Part shown: positions 1 through 8,673 of the stretch, in pieces
Position numbering within the stretch: position 1 is the stretch's first letter
Layout: every line of letters starts with the position of its first letter
Source of the DNA: Pirellulales bacterium
GTDB taxonomy: Bacteria > Planctomycetota > Planctomycetia > Pirellulales > DATAWG01
Length of the DNA stretch: 64,000 nucleotides
Assembly (NCBI GenBank): GCA_036267355.1
Contig: DATAWG010000004.1
Span: 27,575 to 91,574 of the forward strand
Direction: 5' to 3'
The notes under the pieces: generated by a model
What the model was told of the DNA's origin: nothing
Databases searched by the model: none
What the model saw: the letters and a program-made list of their open reading frames with translations, nothing else
Translations under genes and position numbers: made by a program

Positions 1-783
1 GGCTATGAGCAGGGGGCTTTTACCGGAGCCACTTCGCGGCGGATCGGAAAATTCGAGCAAGCCCACCGTGGGACGATCTTTCTCGATGAGATCGGCGATA
101 TTCCGCTCATGGTGCAGGCGAAGATCTTGCGGGTGTTGCAAGAGCAAACGTTTCAACCGCTCGGCGGCAACGAAACGATTCGCGCCGATGTGCGCGTGCT
201 TTGCGCCACCAATCGCGATTTGGAAAAAGCGATCTCTGAAGGACAATTCCGCGAGGACCTGTACCATCGCTTGAACGTGGTGACCGTGCAACTGCCACCG
301 CTGCGTGATCGCCGCGAAGACATTCCGCTGCTGGTCGACTATTTTCTGAACCGATGTGCGCGAGCGGCCGGGGGCGAGAAGCCGCCGCTCGCCGCCGATG
401 CGCTCGAATCGCTCGTGAACTATGCGTGGCCCGGCAATGTTCGTGAGTTGGAGCACTTGGTCCAACGATTGATCATCTTTAGCGGCGGCTACACGATTCA
501 GCGGCTCGACCTGCCGTGGGCGCAGACCACTCGCTCGACTGCGGCAGGAGATGAGAAGCCGTATCGACAACTCGTCCGGGCCTATCTCGATTCTTACAGC
601 GGCGAACGGGCTCACGCCGATTTAATGGAAACAATCGAGCGGTTGTTGATCGTCGAGGCATTGCGACGTAGCGAGGGAAATCAGACGCATGCCGCACAAC
701 GATTGCACCTTCCCCGCCCCACGCTACACGCCAAAATGCAGAAACTCGGCATCCTCGGGCGCGGCGAAAACGAGTTCCTTTAA
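1..783 (+). CDS. Sigma-54 dependent transcriptional activator, 3' part
   Basis: The reading frame is open from base 1, so the gene starts before the window. The visible 260 residues begin inside the AAA+ domain. The sigma-54 contact loop GAFTGA is at residues 6-11 and a Walker B-like stretch, GTIFLDEIGD, follows. The GNVRELEHLVQRL segment typical of NtrC-family activators comes next. The C-terminus (NQTHAAQRL...RPTLHAKMQKLGI) is a Fis-type helix-turn-helix for enhancer binding. Such proteins hydrolyse ATP to open sigma-54 promoters. The N-terminal sensory or receiver domain is outside the window, so the signal is unknown. The gene converges on the small lipoprotein gene and the two stop codons overlap. 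Confidence 0.93.
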   Translation, partial: GYEQGAFTGATSRRIGKFEQAHRGTIFLDEIGDIPLMVQAKILRVLQEQTFQPLGGNETIRADVRVLCATNRDLEKAISEGQFREDLYHRLNVVTVQLPPLRDRREDIPLLVDYFLNRCARAAGGEKPPLAADALESLVNYAWPGNVRELEHLVQRLIIFSGGYTIQRLDLPWAQTTRSTAAGDEKPYRQLVRAYLDSYSGERAHADLMETIERLLIVEALRRSEGNQTHAAQRLHLPRPTLHAKMQKLGILGRGENEFL

Positions 784-905
784 GGCGTGCTGCCAGCAGA
801 ACCAAGCTCCTCCACCGTCGGCGCCGTTGCCATGCCGCAAGCGCTCGAGCTTGTGGCGAACATGAGTCCGACGGCCAATAGCGCGCCCAAGAGAATGCGT
901 CTCAT
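780..905 (-). CDS. Small secreted lipoprotein-like peptide (41 aa)
   Basis: This is a 41-residue reading frame with a strong ribosome binding site (GGGGGAA) just before its ATG at 905. The protein starts MRRILLGALLAVGLMF, a short basic then hydrophobic signal peptide. It is followed by SSSACGM, which resembles a weak lipobox with Cys as the first mature residue. The mature part is only about 17 residues and has no recognised domain. The same frame stays open upstream to 1094, but that extension does not look like protein. The stop codon overlaps that of the convergent sigma-54 activator by 4 bases. The function is unknown. Confidence 0.6.
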   Translation of the reverse strand: MRRILLGALLAVGLMFATSSSACGMATAPTVEELGSAGSTP

Positions 906-1425
906 AGAAATTCCCCCTTCAGAAAAGACGCTGCTAAAGCACGGCGCGACGGCTGCGCTTGATAGGCAAACTTGAGACGAGAAGAGATGCACTGTTCGTC
1001 CCAGATGCAATGCTTGTTCGTTTTCATTGTGGTCGAATGCAACCGCGGAATTTGCAGCGAAGACCGGCCATCCACGTTCAACGTCAACGACCAAATGTTG
1101 AGCCGCTCCGGCCCGTTACTCTGTCAGGTTTCCGACGGTTCGTGTCAGCTTCCTGACGGCGACGGGCATTTGGCCCGGCATTGCCAAAGCAGTTTAGTGA
1201 CGATTCCCAGCACCAAAACGCCTCCGGGCCCGTCGCTTGGGGGGCTTAGCCGTTTTGGGCATCGCGATTGCTATAGAATCGACGCTCATGAGTAGCGTAG
1301 GCTCGGCCGAAAAACAATTTCTCCGCAGCCCCCTGTTCCCTTGCGCGGAGAGGGGCAGAGGTGACGGGTTCAATCAACGGAAGTTATTTTTCGGCCGAGC
1401 CTTATTCGCGAGGAGTGCAGCGGCG
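906..1425. other. Intergenic region
   Basis: No convincing gene is visible in these 520 bases. The right part holds the palindromic repeat at 1299-1403. The short frames that cross the region do not resemble proteins. Confidence 0.5.
1299..1403. repeat. Inverted-repeat element, family 1 (copy A)
   Basis: The left arm at 1299-1320 and right arm at 1381-1403 are inverted copies around the core GGCTCGGCCGAAAAA; the right arm reads AAGTTATTTTTCGGCCGAGC. The interior holds a purine-rich second hairpin around CCCTTGCGCGGAGAGG. A nearly identical full copy is at 28747-28847, and half copies lie at 23723-23746 and 56973-57000. The size (about 105 bp), the terminal inverted repeats and the lack of coding capacity suggest a small non-autonomous mobile element (MITE-like). 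Confidence 0.75.
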
Positions 1426-1818
1426 ATGAAAGCGATGAAACAGATTCTTGTCGCCGATGACAACAAGCACATCCGTGAGTTTTGCAAGTGCGAGCTTGAG
1501 GAGGCGGGATACCGTGTCGTGCTGGCGCGCGACGGCAAGGAGGCCACTCGCCTTGCCGAAACGGGACGCCTTGACCTCGCAATCTTGGATATCAACATGC
1601 CCGTCATGGATGGCCTGGAAGCCGCCGCGCGAATCAAGGCCATCGCCCCTTCGACGCCCATCATGTTCTTCACGGCTCAACATGACAGTTCAACGAAAGA
1701 CGGCCGGAGTGGCTTGGCGATGGCTCGAGTGATAAAGAGCGACGATCTCACCGAATTAAAGCGGGAAATCACGCGTCTGCTTTCGATCCCGCAAGCCGAA
1801 CAAGAGTCCGATGGCTGA
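1426..1818 (+). CDS. Stand-alone response regulator receiver
   Basis: This is a single REC domain of 130 residues with no output domain. The acidic pair is at Asp11-Asp12 (VADDNKH), the phospho-acceptor is Asp55 (LAILDINMPVMDG), and the Thr (MFFTA) and Lys (VIKSDD) switch residues are present. It would act by protein contact or as a phosphorelay shuttle, like CheY or Spo0F. The start at 1426 is chosen because AGGAG lies 10 bases upstream; the longer frame runs back through a repeat. No cognate kinase is adjacent. The family 1 repeat ends just before its ribosome binding site. Confidence 0.9.
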   Translation: MKAMKQILVADDNKHIREFCKCELEEAGYRVVLARDGKEATRLAETGRLDLAILDINMPVMDGLEAAARIKAIAPSTPIMFFTAQHDSSTKDGRSGLAMARVIKSDDLTELKREITRLLSIPQAEQESDG

Positions 1819-1917
1819 ACAATTCAAGAGACAGTCCATGCGATCGAGTGACACGGCAGGCTCCCGACGGCGAATTCCTACGTTACCTTCTGCCCGTAAC
1901 ACTCGAAGGCCTCCGAC

Positions 1918-4900
1918 ATGTGGTTGATCAAAGCATCCGTCCGTAATCCGTATATGGTTGCGGCGCTTGTTTTCATGATCCTGGTGTTGGGGCTCGTCGT
2001 GCTCCAGCGCGTGCCGGTGGATATTTTGCCGGTTTTCAAAGCGCCCGCCGTGCAGGTGCTAACTTACTACTCCGGGATGCCCGCCACTTCGATTGAAAAG
2101 ACGATTACGACGCGCATCGAGCGCTGGGTGGTGCAAGCGCCGGGGGCCGAACGGCTCGAATCGAAATCGGTGCCGGGCGTGAGCATCATCAAGGCCTATT
2201 TTCGCGACGACGTCGATCCGAATGGCGCCCTGACGCTCTCCAATTCGCTTGCATTGGGCACCTTGCCCACGCTTCCGCCCAACACGCTCCCGCCGGTCGT
2301 TCTGCCCTTCGATCCGACCGGCACTCTTCCGCTCGGCCTGCTTACGGTGAAGAACGACTATCTCAATGAAGCACATGTGAAGGATATCGCTCGCGTCGAT
2401 GTGCGCAATATGTTGGGGGCGGTGAAAGGTGCCGTGGCCCCGGTCGTGGTCGGCGGCAAGGACCGGACGATCATGGTCTATCTGAAGCCGAAGGAGATGG
2501 AAGCTCGCGGCTTGGAGGCCCTCGACGTGATCGAGGCCCTAAGACGCGGCAATCTGATGACCACTCCCGGCACACTCTACCTGGGCGACGAGCAAATCCT
2601 GCTCGACTCGAATTCGATGGCGCCGGATGTGGAAGCGTTCAAACGGTTCCCGATTGTTACCAAGCAGGGGCAGGTTTATCTCGAAGATATCGCCAACGTC
2701 GAAGACGGTGCGTCGATCCAGACTTCGCGAGTGCGCATCAACGGCAAGGCACAGGTCTATGTGCCGATCTATCGCCAGGGCGGCGCGAGCAGCCTGGCGG
2801 TGAGCAACGATGTGCAAAAGCAGATCCCCGTCATGGAAGAAAAGCTCGCCCGAATCGCCAAGGCCACGGGTCTTGCCGGCAAAACCACGCTCAAATTCGT
2901 AATGGATCAGGCCGTTTATGTCCGCGAAGCGATCGAGAGCCTGATTCATGAGGGCGTGATCGGGGCGATCCTTGTCGCAATTATGATCCTGATTTTCTTG
3001 GGCAATTGGCGAATGACGGTGATCGCCACGATTTCGATCCCCGTCTCGATTCTCGGGGCCATTATCGGAATTTACGTCACCGGCAACACAATCAACGTGA
3101 TGACGCTTGGCGGGCTTGCATTGGCAATCGGCCCCCTGGTGGACGATGCCATCGTCGCGCTGGAGAACACGCACCGCAACTATAGCCTCGGCAAATCGCG
3201 CGTCCGCGCCGCGCTCGACGGGGCCATCGAAGTCATGGTGCCGGTGATGGTGGCGACTTGCACGACCTGCATCGTGCTCGCTCCGCTCGCGCTGATGCCG
3301 GGCATGGGCGGATTCTTGTTCCGTCCGCTGGCCATCGCCGTGGCCTTTGCCATGTGGACTTCGTTTCTCCTTTCACGCAGCTTCGTGCCGATGATGTGCG
3401 CCAAGTTCTTGCCGGAGGAGCACGGTCGGGGCAACGATCCTCATTCGGGGCATGAGCATCCCGATCGTGGCGTCTTCAGCCGGGTTCACCACCGCATCGA
3501 AGCGTTCTTGGAGCGGCTGACGCACGGTTATTCGCGATTGCTGAATTGGTCTCTCGCGCATCGGCCGCTCGTGCTGACCGTGGTCGGGGTGTTGTTCATC
3601 GGCTCGCTGGGGCTTGGATTGCTGATCGGCCGCGAGTTTTTCCCCGAGGTCGATGCCGGGCAGATCACCATGTACGTCCGCTGTCCGTCGTACTACCGGC
3701 TGAGCGCGACAGAGCAGCGGATTGCCGAGGTGGAAGAATTCATCAAGGCCAACATTCCTGCCGATGAGCGCGAGATGATCGTCTCGGAAATGGGGCTCGA
3801 TCCCGATTGGTCGGCGGCCTATAGCGCCAACTCGGGCCAGGAAGACACGGTCATCCGCGTGCAGTTGAATGAAAACCGCTCGCACAGCGCGCAGGAATAT
3901 GCGATCAAGCTGCGCCATAATTGGGCCGCTGATCCGCGCTGCCAATACAAGAATCGGCGCGGCGCGGAAGAGCCCTTGGAAGTCAGCTTCGACACCGGCG
4001 GCATGATTTCCACGGCCTTGAACTACGGCGCCAATGCCCCGATGGAAATCCAGATCGAAGGGGGAAGCCGGACCGATGCTTACGCACTGGCCGGGCAAAT
4101 CCGCGACCGGGTGAAAAAGGTCCGCGGCGCGGTGGATGCCCACGTCGTCCAGCGCGTCGACGCCCCGTACATCGTAATCGAAGTGGACCGGGCAGCCGCC
4201 GATCTGGTCGGCTTGACCACCTACGACGTGATGACGCAGGTCGTCGCCGCGATCAATTCGAGCATCTCCATCGACCGCAATTTCTGGATCGACAACAAAT
4301 CCGGCAATCAGTATTTCGTCGCCGTGCAATATCCCGAGGACCCGCACCGCAACATCGACGATCTGCTGAACATTCCGGCCCGCACCGCCAACCACAGCGA
4401 GGTCCGGCTCAGCAGCCTCGTGCATTTGCATCCCACGACCGGGGCCGTGGAAGTGAATCACGTCGCCCTCTATCGGATTTTCAGTGTGCAAGTGAACACG
4501 GAGAATCGCGATCTGGCGGGAGTCGCAGGAGATGTCGACAAGTCGATCGCCGACCTGCGTCCGGCCGCGGCGAGCCATGGCATGCACATCGATTTCAAGG
4601 GCCAATATCAGCAGATGAACGATTCGTTTCAAAAGCTCTTGGGCGGATTGGCGGGAGCGGCGCTGCTGGTGTATTTGCTGCAAGTCGCGCTTTTCCGCTC
4701 ATTCGCCGGGCCATTCGTCATCATGTTCACGGTGCCGCTCGGGCTGATCGGCGTGCTTATGCTGCTGTTTTTGACGCACACGACCTTGAATGTGCAATCC
4801 GAAATGGGCGTGATCTTTCTGGTCGGGATCGCCGTGAACAACGGCGTGCTGATGGTCGATTTCGCCAACCAGCAGCGCAAACTCGGCGCTTCGGTTCCCA

Positions 4901-5205
4901 ACGCAATCCGCACGGCCGCCGCGATCCGCTTTCGCCCGATCATCATGACCTTTCTGGCAACATTTCTCGACCTACTGCCAATGGCCATCGGCTTCGGCCG
5001 CGGGAGCGAGGCGAATATCCCCTTGGCGCGGGCCGTCGTCGGCGGAATGTTTACTTCGACCAGCCTGACGCTTTTCGTGCTGCCAATCATGTACACGATT
5101 TTTATTAGCGAAAAATCGTATCAAGAGCCCGACCTGGACAAGATATTGGAGGATGATAGTTGGCGCAGTCATCCGCAGCCAGAAAGGGGGCACTCCCATG
5201 CATGA
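1918..5205 (+). CDS. RND-family efflux permease (AcrB/CusA type)
   Basis: At 1095 residues this has the usual length for an inner-membrane resistance-nodulation-division pump. The first transmembrane helix is near residues 13-32. A second group of helices follows residue 340 and a third follows residue 900, with two large periplasmic loops between. The TM4 proton-relay motif is intact: GGLALAIGPLVDDAIVALEN, with Asp409-Asp410. The late helix motif GIAVNNGVLMVDFAN is also present. It should use the proton gradient to expel compounds or metal ions. The adaptor partner is the gene at 5804, separated by an opposite-strand universal stress gene. No outer-membrane TolC-type gene is in the window. 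The substrate cannot be read from the sequence. Confidence 0.92.
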   Translation: MWLIKASVRNPYMVAALVFMILVLGLVVLQRVPVDILPVFKAPAVQVLTYYSGMPATSIEKTITTRIERWVVQAPGAERLESKSVPGVSIIKAYFRDDVDPNGALTLSNSLALGTLPTLPPNTLPPVVLPFDPTGTLPLGLLTVKNDYLNEAHVKDIARVDVRNMLGAVKGAVAPVVVGGKDRTIMVYLKPKEMEARGLEALDVIEALRRGNLMTTPGTLYLGDEQILLDSNSMAPDVEAFKRFPIVTKQGQVYLEDIANVEDGASIQTSRVRINGKAQVYVPIYRQGGASSLAVSNDVQKQIPVMEEKLARIAKATGLAGKTTLKFVMDQAVYVREAIESLIHEGVIGAILVAIMILIFLGNWRMTVIATISIPVSILGAIIGIYVTGNTINVMTLGGLALAIGPLVDDAIVALENTHRNYSLGKSRVRAALDGAIEVMVPVMVATCTTCIVLAPLALMPGMGGFLFRPLAIAVAFAMWTSFLLSRSFVPMMCAKFLPEEHGRGNDPHSGHEHPDRGVFSRVHHRIEAFLERLTHGYSRLLNWSLAHRPLVLTVVGVLFIGSLGLGLLIGREFFPEVDAGQITMYVRCPSYYRLSATEQRIAEVEEFIKANIPADEREMIVSEMGLDPDWSAAYSANSGQEDTVIRVQLNENRSHSAQEYAIKLRHNWAADPRCQYKNRRGAEEPLEVSFDTGGMISTALNYGANAPMEIQIEGGSRTDAYALAGQIRDRVKKVRGAVDAHVVQRVDAPYIVIEVDRAAADLVGLTTYDVMTQVVAAINSSISIDRNFWIDNKSGNQYFVAVQYPEDPHRNIDDLLNIPARTANHSEVRLSSLVHLHPTTGAVEVNHVALYRIFSVQVNTENRDLAGVAGDVDKSIADLRPAAASHGMHIDFKGQYQQMNDSFQKLLGGLAGAALLVYLLQVALFRSFAGPFVIMFTVPLGLIGVLMLLFLTHTTLNVQSEMGVIFLVGIAVNNGVLMVDFANQQRKLGASVPNAIRTAAAIRFRPIIMTFLATFLDLLPMAIGFGRGSEANIPLARAVVGGMFTSTSLTLFVLPIMYTIFISEKSYQEPDLDKILEDDSWRSHPQPERGHSHA

Positions 5206-5240
5206 CGACTCCGCCGATTTCGCCGGCGTCGGCAACGGCT

Positions 5241-5259
5241 GCGCGCGATTATCGCGCGC
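5241..5259. terminator. Possible bidirectional hairpin between convergent genes
   Basis: The perfect palindrome GCGCGCGAT/ATCGCGCGC spans the stop codon of the universal stress gene and lies 36 bases after the RND permease stop. It has no T-run, so termination is only a guess. Confidence 0.3.
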
Positions 5260-5701
5260 CGGCGTGAGGCAGCCGCACGATCAGCATCGGACAAGGCGAC
5301 CGCCGCAGGGCTTCCTCGGTCACGCTTCCCGTCAGAAGCCGCGCCAAGCCGGTGCGGCCATGCGTGCCCATCACGATCAAATCGATCTTGTTTTCCGAGG
5401 CATATCGGTCGATTTGCTCCGCCGTGTCGCCTTCAACCAGAATATGCTCGGTCATGATCTTCGAATCCTCGGGCGGCACGACTTGCTTGAGTTCGTCCAT
5501 CAGCCGCTGGCGATAGGAATCGGGTTCGAGTTCTGTCCGGACTTCGCCAAAGGAAACGTTTTCCGGTCCGAGCGTCTCGACCGCGTGCAGTACAATGAGT
5601 GTGGCGGAATTCTGCTTCGCCAAATCGATGGCCACTGCAAAAGCTAATGCCGAGCATTCGGAAAAGTCGGTCGGATGCAAGATTCGCCGCGGGGCAAACA
5701 T
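5249..5701 (-). CDS. Universal stress protein (UspA family)
   Basis: This is a 150-residue alpha/beta protein starting MFAPRRILHPTDFSE. It has the C-terminal ATP-binding motif GTHGRTGLARLLTGSV, which matches the G-2x-G-9x-G(S/T) pattern of nucleotide-binding Usp proteins. Such proteins support survival under stress or starvation, but the exact role is usually unclear. The start at 5701 is preferred because GGGAG lies 8 bases upstream and it begins the domain exactly; the frame remains open to 5824. It sits on the opposite strand between an RND permease and its adaptor. Confidence 0.9.
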   Translation of the reverse strand: MFAPRRILHPTDFSECSALAFAVAIDLAKQNSATLIVLHAVETLGPENVSFGEVRTELEPDSYRQRLMDELKQVVPPEDSKIMTEHILVEGDTAEQIDRYASENKIDLIVMGTHGRTGLARLLTGSVTEEALRRSPCPMLIVRLPHAGAR

Positions 5702-5782
5702 GGTGCAGCTCCCATCAGTACACAAAACCGATCGCCCAGAAACCAGCCCTGCAGATCGGCCTGAAAAATTGCCGCTAACGCT

Positions 5783-5788
5783 ATTATA
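5783..5788 (-). promoter_or_regulatory. Candidate -10 element for the universal stress gene
   Basis: On the minus strand these bases read TATAAT, a perfect sigma-70 -10 box about 80 bases before the Usp start codon. The -35 region at normal spacing is poor (CTTTCA-like), so activator help or a different -35 may be needed. The element lies immediately in front of the divergent RND adaptor gene. Confidence 0.4.
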
Positions 5789-5803
5789 CCTGCGCGACTG
5801 CCG

Positions 5804-7411
5804 ATGAAAGGAAATCGACTCCAAATGGCTAGAGCAATTCTCGGGAAGAGAATGATCTATGGCGGTGCGGCCGGATCCGTCGTCGTGATCGGCCTGATCT
5901 TCGCCGCGATCTTGCTATCCGGCGAGAAGGCCGTTCCGCCTGCCCAAAGAAGCGCCGCAAGCGATGCCTCGCCGGCCGACGCCAAGAACGAAATCGCTGA
6001 ATCACAGGCGCGTCCTGCCGCACAAGAAGCACGAGAACTGCGAGCGGTCGAGGTCGTGCAGCCTCGAAAAAATGACCATTTCGTGATCTCAGTCGAGGAA
6101 ATCGCCACAGTCCGGCCGTATTACCGGGCCGATCTTCGTGCCCGCGTCGCCGGCGACGTCGGCTATATCCAAAAGAACATCAACGATCAAGTGAAGAAAG
6201 ACGAACGCCTTGTCGAGATCGAGGTCCCGGATCTGGTCGCTGAAGTCAAAGCCAAACAAGCGGTGATCCAGCAGCGGAGCCGCGAGATCGAGTTGGCCCA
6301 AAAACAATGGCAAATCGCCGTCGCCGCCGAAAAAGTCGCCCAGGCCACTGTCGGCCAACGCCAGGCCGACCAGCGATCGGCAGAAGCCACGGCCTCGTAT
6401 CGCAAGCTCCGCCTCGATCGGTTCACGCAGTTGGCCAAGAGCGGCGGGGTGGTCGAATCGGTGGTCGAGGAAGAGGAACGGGATTACCTCGCAGCTCAGG
6501 CCGCCGCCGACGGCGCTGCCGAAGCGGTCAACAAGGCCGAGGCCGACTACGCTCAGTCCAAGGTCAACTCCGACGCTGCCAAATCCGAGATCGATCTGCA
6601 AAAGGCGATGTACGACGTCGCCGACCGCGACAAGAAAATGGCGGAAGCCATGCTCGGCTATGCGACCATCGACGCGCCGTTCGATGGCGTGATCGTCGAA
6701 CGAAACACCAATCCCGGCGATTTTATTCAGAACGCCACGACGGCCCAAACGCCGCCGTTGATTTCCGTCGCCCGGGTCGATCTGGTGACGATTTCGATGG
6801 AGGTGCCCGACGGCTTTGCCCCCTATGTCAGCCGCGGCGCGGAGGCGGAATTTCGTGTGGGAGATTTGTTTGCCCGCGGGAAAGTGACGCGCTATTCGCC
6901 GTCGATCGAAAGCAAAGACCGCACGATGCACGTCGAAGTCGATCTGTTCAACGGCACCACGCAAGCCGAATACGACCGATTCGTGCAAGAACACAAGGCG
7001 ACTTGGCCACAGGAGCGAAAGGGGGCCGACGATCCCTTTCCCATCCGGCCGGAATTCACCGGCAAATTGGTCGGCGGCGGACATTATCCTTTGCTGCCCG
7101 GAATGGTCGGCACGATGCGATTGTTTCTGCAAAAATTCGACAACGTATTCCTGGTCCCCAGCCAGTCGGTGTTTATTCGCGCCGGCCGCACATTCATCGC
7201 CCAAGTGGTGGATGGCAAGGTGAAGATCACCGAGGTGCAAGTTCAAGCCGACGACACGATGCTTTCCAAAGTGCTGCTGGTGAACTACAAATCCACCCCC
7301 AACGGCGACGAACCGATCTTCACCGATCTCACCGGCAACGAACAAATCGCGCTCGACGGCAGGGAGCTTAAGGAAGGCGAGACCGTCACCCCCACGCTCA
7401 AGGGCTGGTGA
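5804..7411 (+). CDS. RND efflux periplasmic adaptor (HlyD/AcrA-like)
   Basis: This 535-residue membrane fusion protein has an N-terminal membrane anchor (YGGAAGSVVVIGLIFAAILL, near residues 19-38) and no lipobox. Next come a lipoyl/barrel-sandwich half (RADLRARVAGDVGYIQ), a long Ala/Gln/Lys/Glu-rich alpha hairpin at about residues 130-285, the returning lipoyl half (ATIDAPFDGVIVERNTNPGD), and beta-barrel and membrane-proximal domains. It should link the permease at 1918 to an outer-membrane channel. Two in-frame ATGs exist, 5804 and 5825. The second has AAAGGA upstream, but at a long distance. At 535 residues it is longer than most adaptors. Confidence 0.88.
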   Translation: MKGNRLQMARAILGKRMIYGGAAGSVVVIGLIFAAILLSGEKAVPPAQRSAASDASPADAKNEIAESQARPAAQEARELRAVEVVQPRKNDHFVISVEEIATVRPYYRADLRARVAGDVGYIQKNINDQVKKDERLVEIEVPDLVAEVKAKQAVIQQRSREIELAQKQWQIAVAAEKVAQATVGQRQADQRSAEATASYRKLRLDRFTQLAKSGGVVESVVEEEERDYLAAQAAADGAAEAVNKAEADYAQSKVNSDAAKSEIDLQKAMYDVADRDKKMAEAMLGYATIDAPFDGVIVERNTNPGDFIQNATTAQTPPLISVARVDLVTISMEVPDGFAPYVSRGAEAEFRVGDLFARGKVTRYSPSIESKDRTMHVEVDLFNGTTQAEYDRFVQEHKATWPQERKGADDPFPIRPEFTGKLVGGGHYPLLPGMVGTMRLFLQKFDNVFLVPSQSVFIRAGRTFIAQVVDGKVKITEVQVQADDTMLSKVLLVNYKSTPNGDEPIFTDLTGNEQIALDGRELKEGETVTPTLKGW

Positions 7412-7719
7412 GCGAGAATTGTAAACCGCCCGCTTCCCGCAGCGCCGGCCCCCGCAGCCCTAGCGCGGCAATGGATTGACCATCACCAAGCCGTCGTTCC
7501 GGCGAAGCCAAAGGCGAGTTCAGCAATCGCATCAAGACCGGAAGACTTCGGGTCGGCATCGTCGAGTTGGAAACGGCCGAAACAATGACCGATCGCCAGA
7601 TCGCGGCGAAAGTGGCGCATTTCGCCTCGATCAACTGTCATCGGACGGTTAAAGCCCGTCTACGTTCCGACCCGTTTTCTCGCACGACGAAAAGACCATC
7701 AAGAAGTTGCGATTTCGGC
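7412..7719. other. Intergenic region, nothing recognised
   Basis: Between the converging adaptor and PEP-CTERM genes I see no gene, strong hairpin or repeat. Confidence 0.4.
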
Positions 7720-8433
7720 TCAGCGGCCGCGGCGGGGTCGGGCAAAATAGAACATGCCCAGCACGCTCATGCCGAAAAGAGCCAGCGTAGACGGTTCTGG
7801 GACGGCCGCCGCCACGGTGCCTTCGAGCAAGCTGATATTCACGGCGGTCGGGTTCGCCGCAGTTCCGGCGTTATAGACTTCGAAGGTCAATGTGTTGGTT
7901 CCAGTGACAAAGTTCGAGCCGGCCGGAATCGTGAAGGTGGTGAAGCTTGAGAACCCCCCGGGGCCCGTGCCGATTGCATACGGATATCCGTCGCCGATGG
8001 AAGCGCCGTTCAGCAAGATGTTGTCCATCTCATTGTCGACCGAGAACTCGCCCGAAATGGTGGCGGTGGCCGGATTGAGATTCGCCGGGATATTGAAGGT
8101 CGTGCTGTAAAGATAATCGCCGACTGGCTCGCCGTTCTGTCCCGACCCAGTGTCGTTGACGAACGACGAACTGTCGCTGTTGGCGCTGTAAGCCGGTTGG
8201 TCGGTCACGACATAGACGGTGGAACCGGCATTGGGGCCCGCCACCGTGTAGTGCGAATCGACGGTGTCGTTCGACGTGATCTGAGTGCCGTTCGTGCCGT
8301 CCGGGTTGTTGGGCCCCGTGACGCCCGTGTTGTAGAGCGTAAGTGCCGTGGCCTGAGCTTGGCCGGCGCCGCTTGCCGCGAAACACCCAAACACCAAAGC
8401 CGCTACGATGCGCCAGTTCACAATGGGCTGCAT
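7720..8433 (-). CDS. PEP-CTERM sorted secreted protein
   Basis: This 237-residue protein has an N-terminal signal peptide (NWRIVAALVFGCFAASGAGQAQA). The body is rich in Asn, Thr, Gly and Ser with a beta-sandwich look. The C-terminus is a complete PEP-CTERM signal: VPEPSTLALFGMSVLGMFYF followed by a basic tail (ARPRRGR). Such signals are processed by exosortase, and the proteins are usually linked to exopolysaccharide or the cell surface. No exosortase is in the window. The AsnB-type amidotransferase at 17799 belongs to a family often found with exosortase/EPS loci, which is a weak link only. The ligand or role of the body is unknown. Confidence 0.88.
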   Translation of the reverse strand: MQPIVNWRIVAALVFGCFAASGAGQAQATALTLYNTGVTGPNNPDGTNGTQITSNDTVDSHYTVAGPNAGSTVYVVTDQPAYSANSDSSSFVNDTGSGQNGEPVGDYLYSTTFNIPANLNPATATISGEFSVDNEMDNILLNGASIGDGYPYAIGTGPGGFSSFTTFTIPAGSNFVTGTNTLTFEVYNAGTAANPTAVNISLLEGTVAAAVPEPSTLALFGMSVLGMFYFARPRRGR

Positions 8434-8673
8434 AATCAGCTTTCACATCACGATTGCGAAAATGCCCGCGCAACGGTCGGACCGAGAAATTCCCCGTGAC
8501 CTGAGTTTAGCAGCGTGCTCGGGCGAATTCAAGGATTTGCGAGCGTCCCCCGCCTTCGTGCTTGGCCGGGCAACGGTACTTGAGCGTCTCGCGAGTGTCC
8601 CCGACTCCTGGGAGTCCCGCCGCGTATCGGGGCCGCCGATGAGACGGTGGGCCCCTTTGATGCGACTGTCGGC

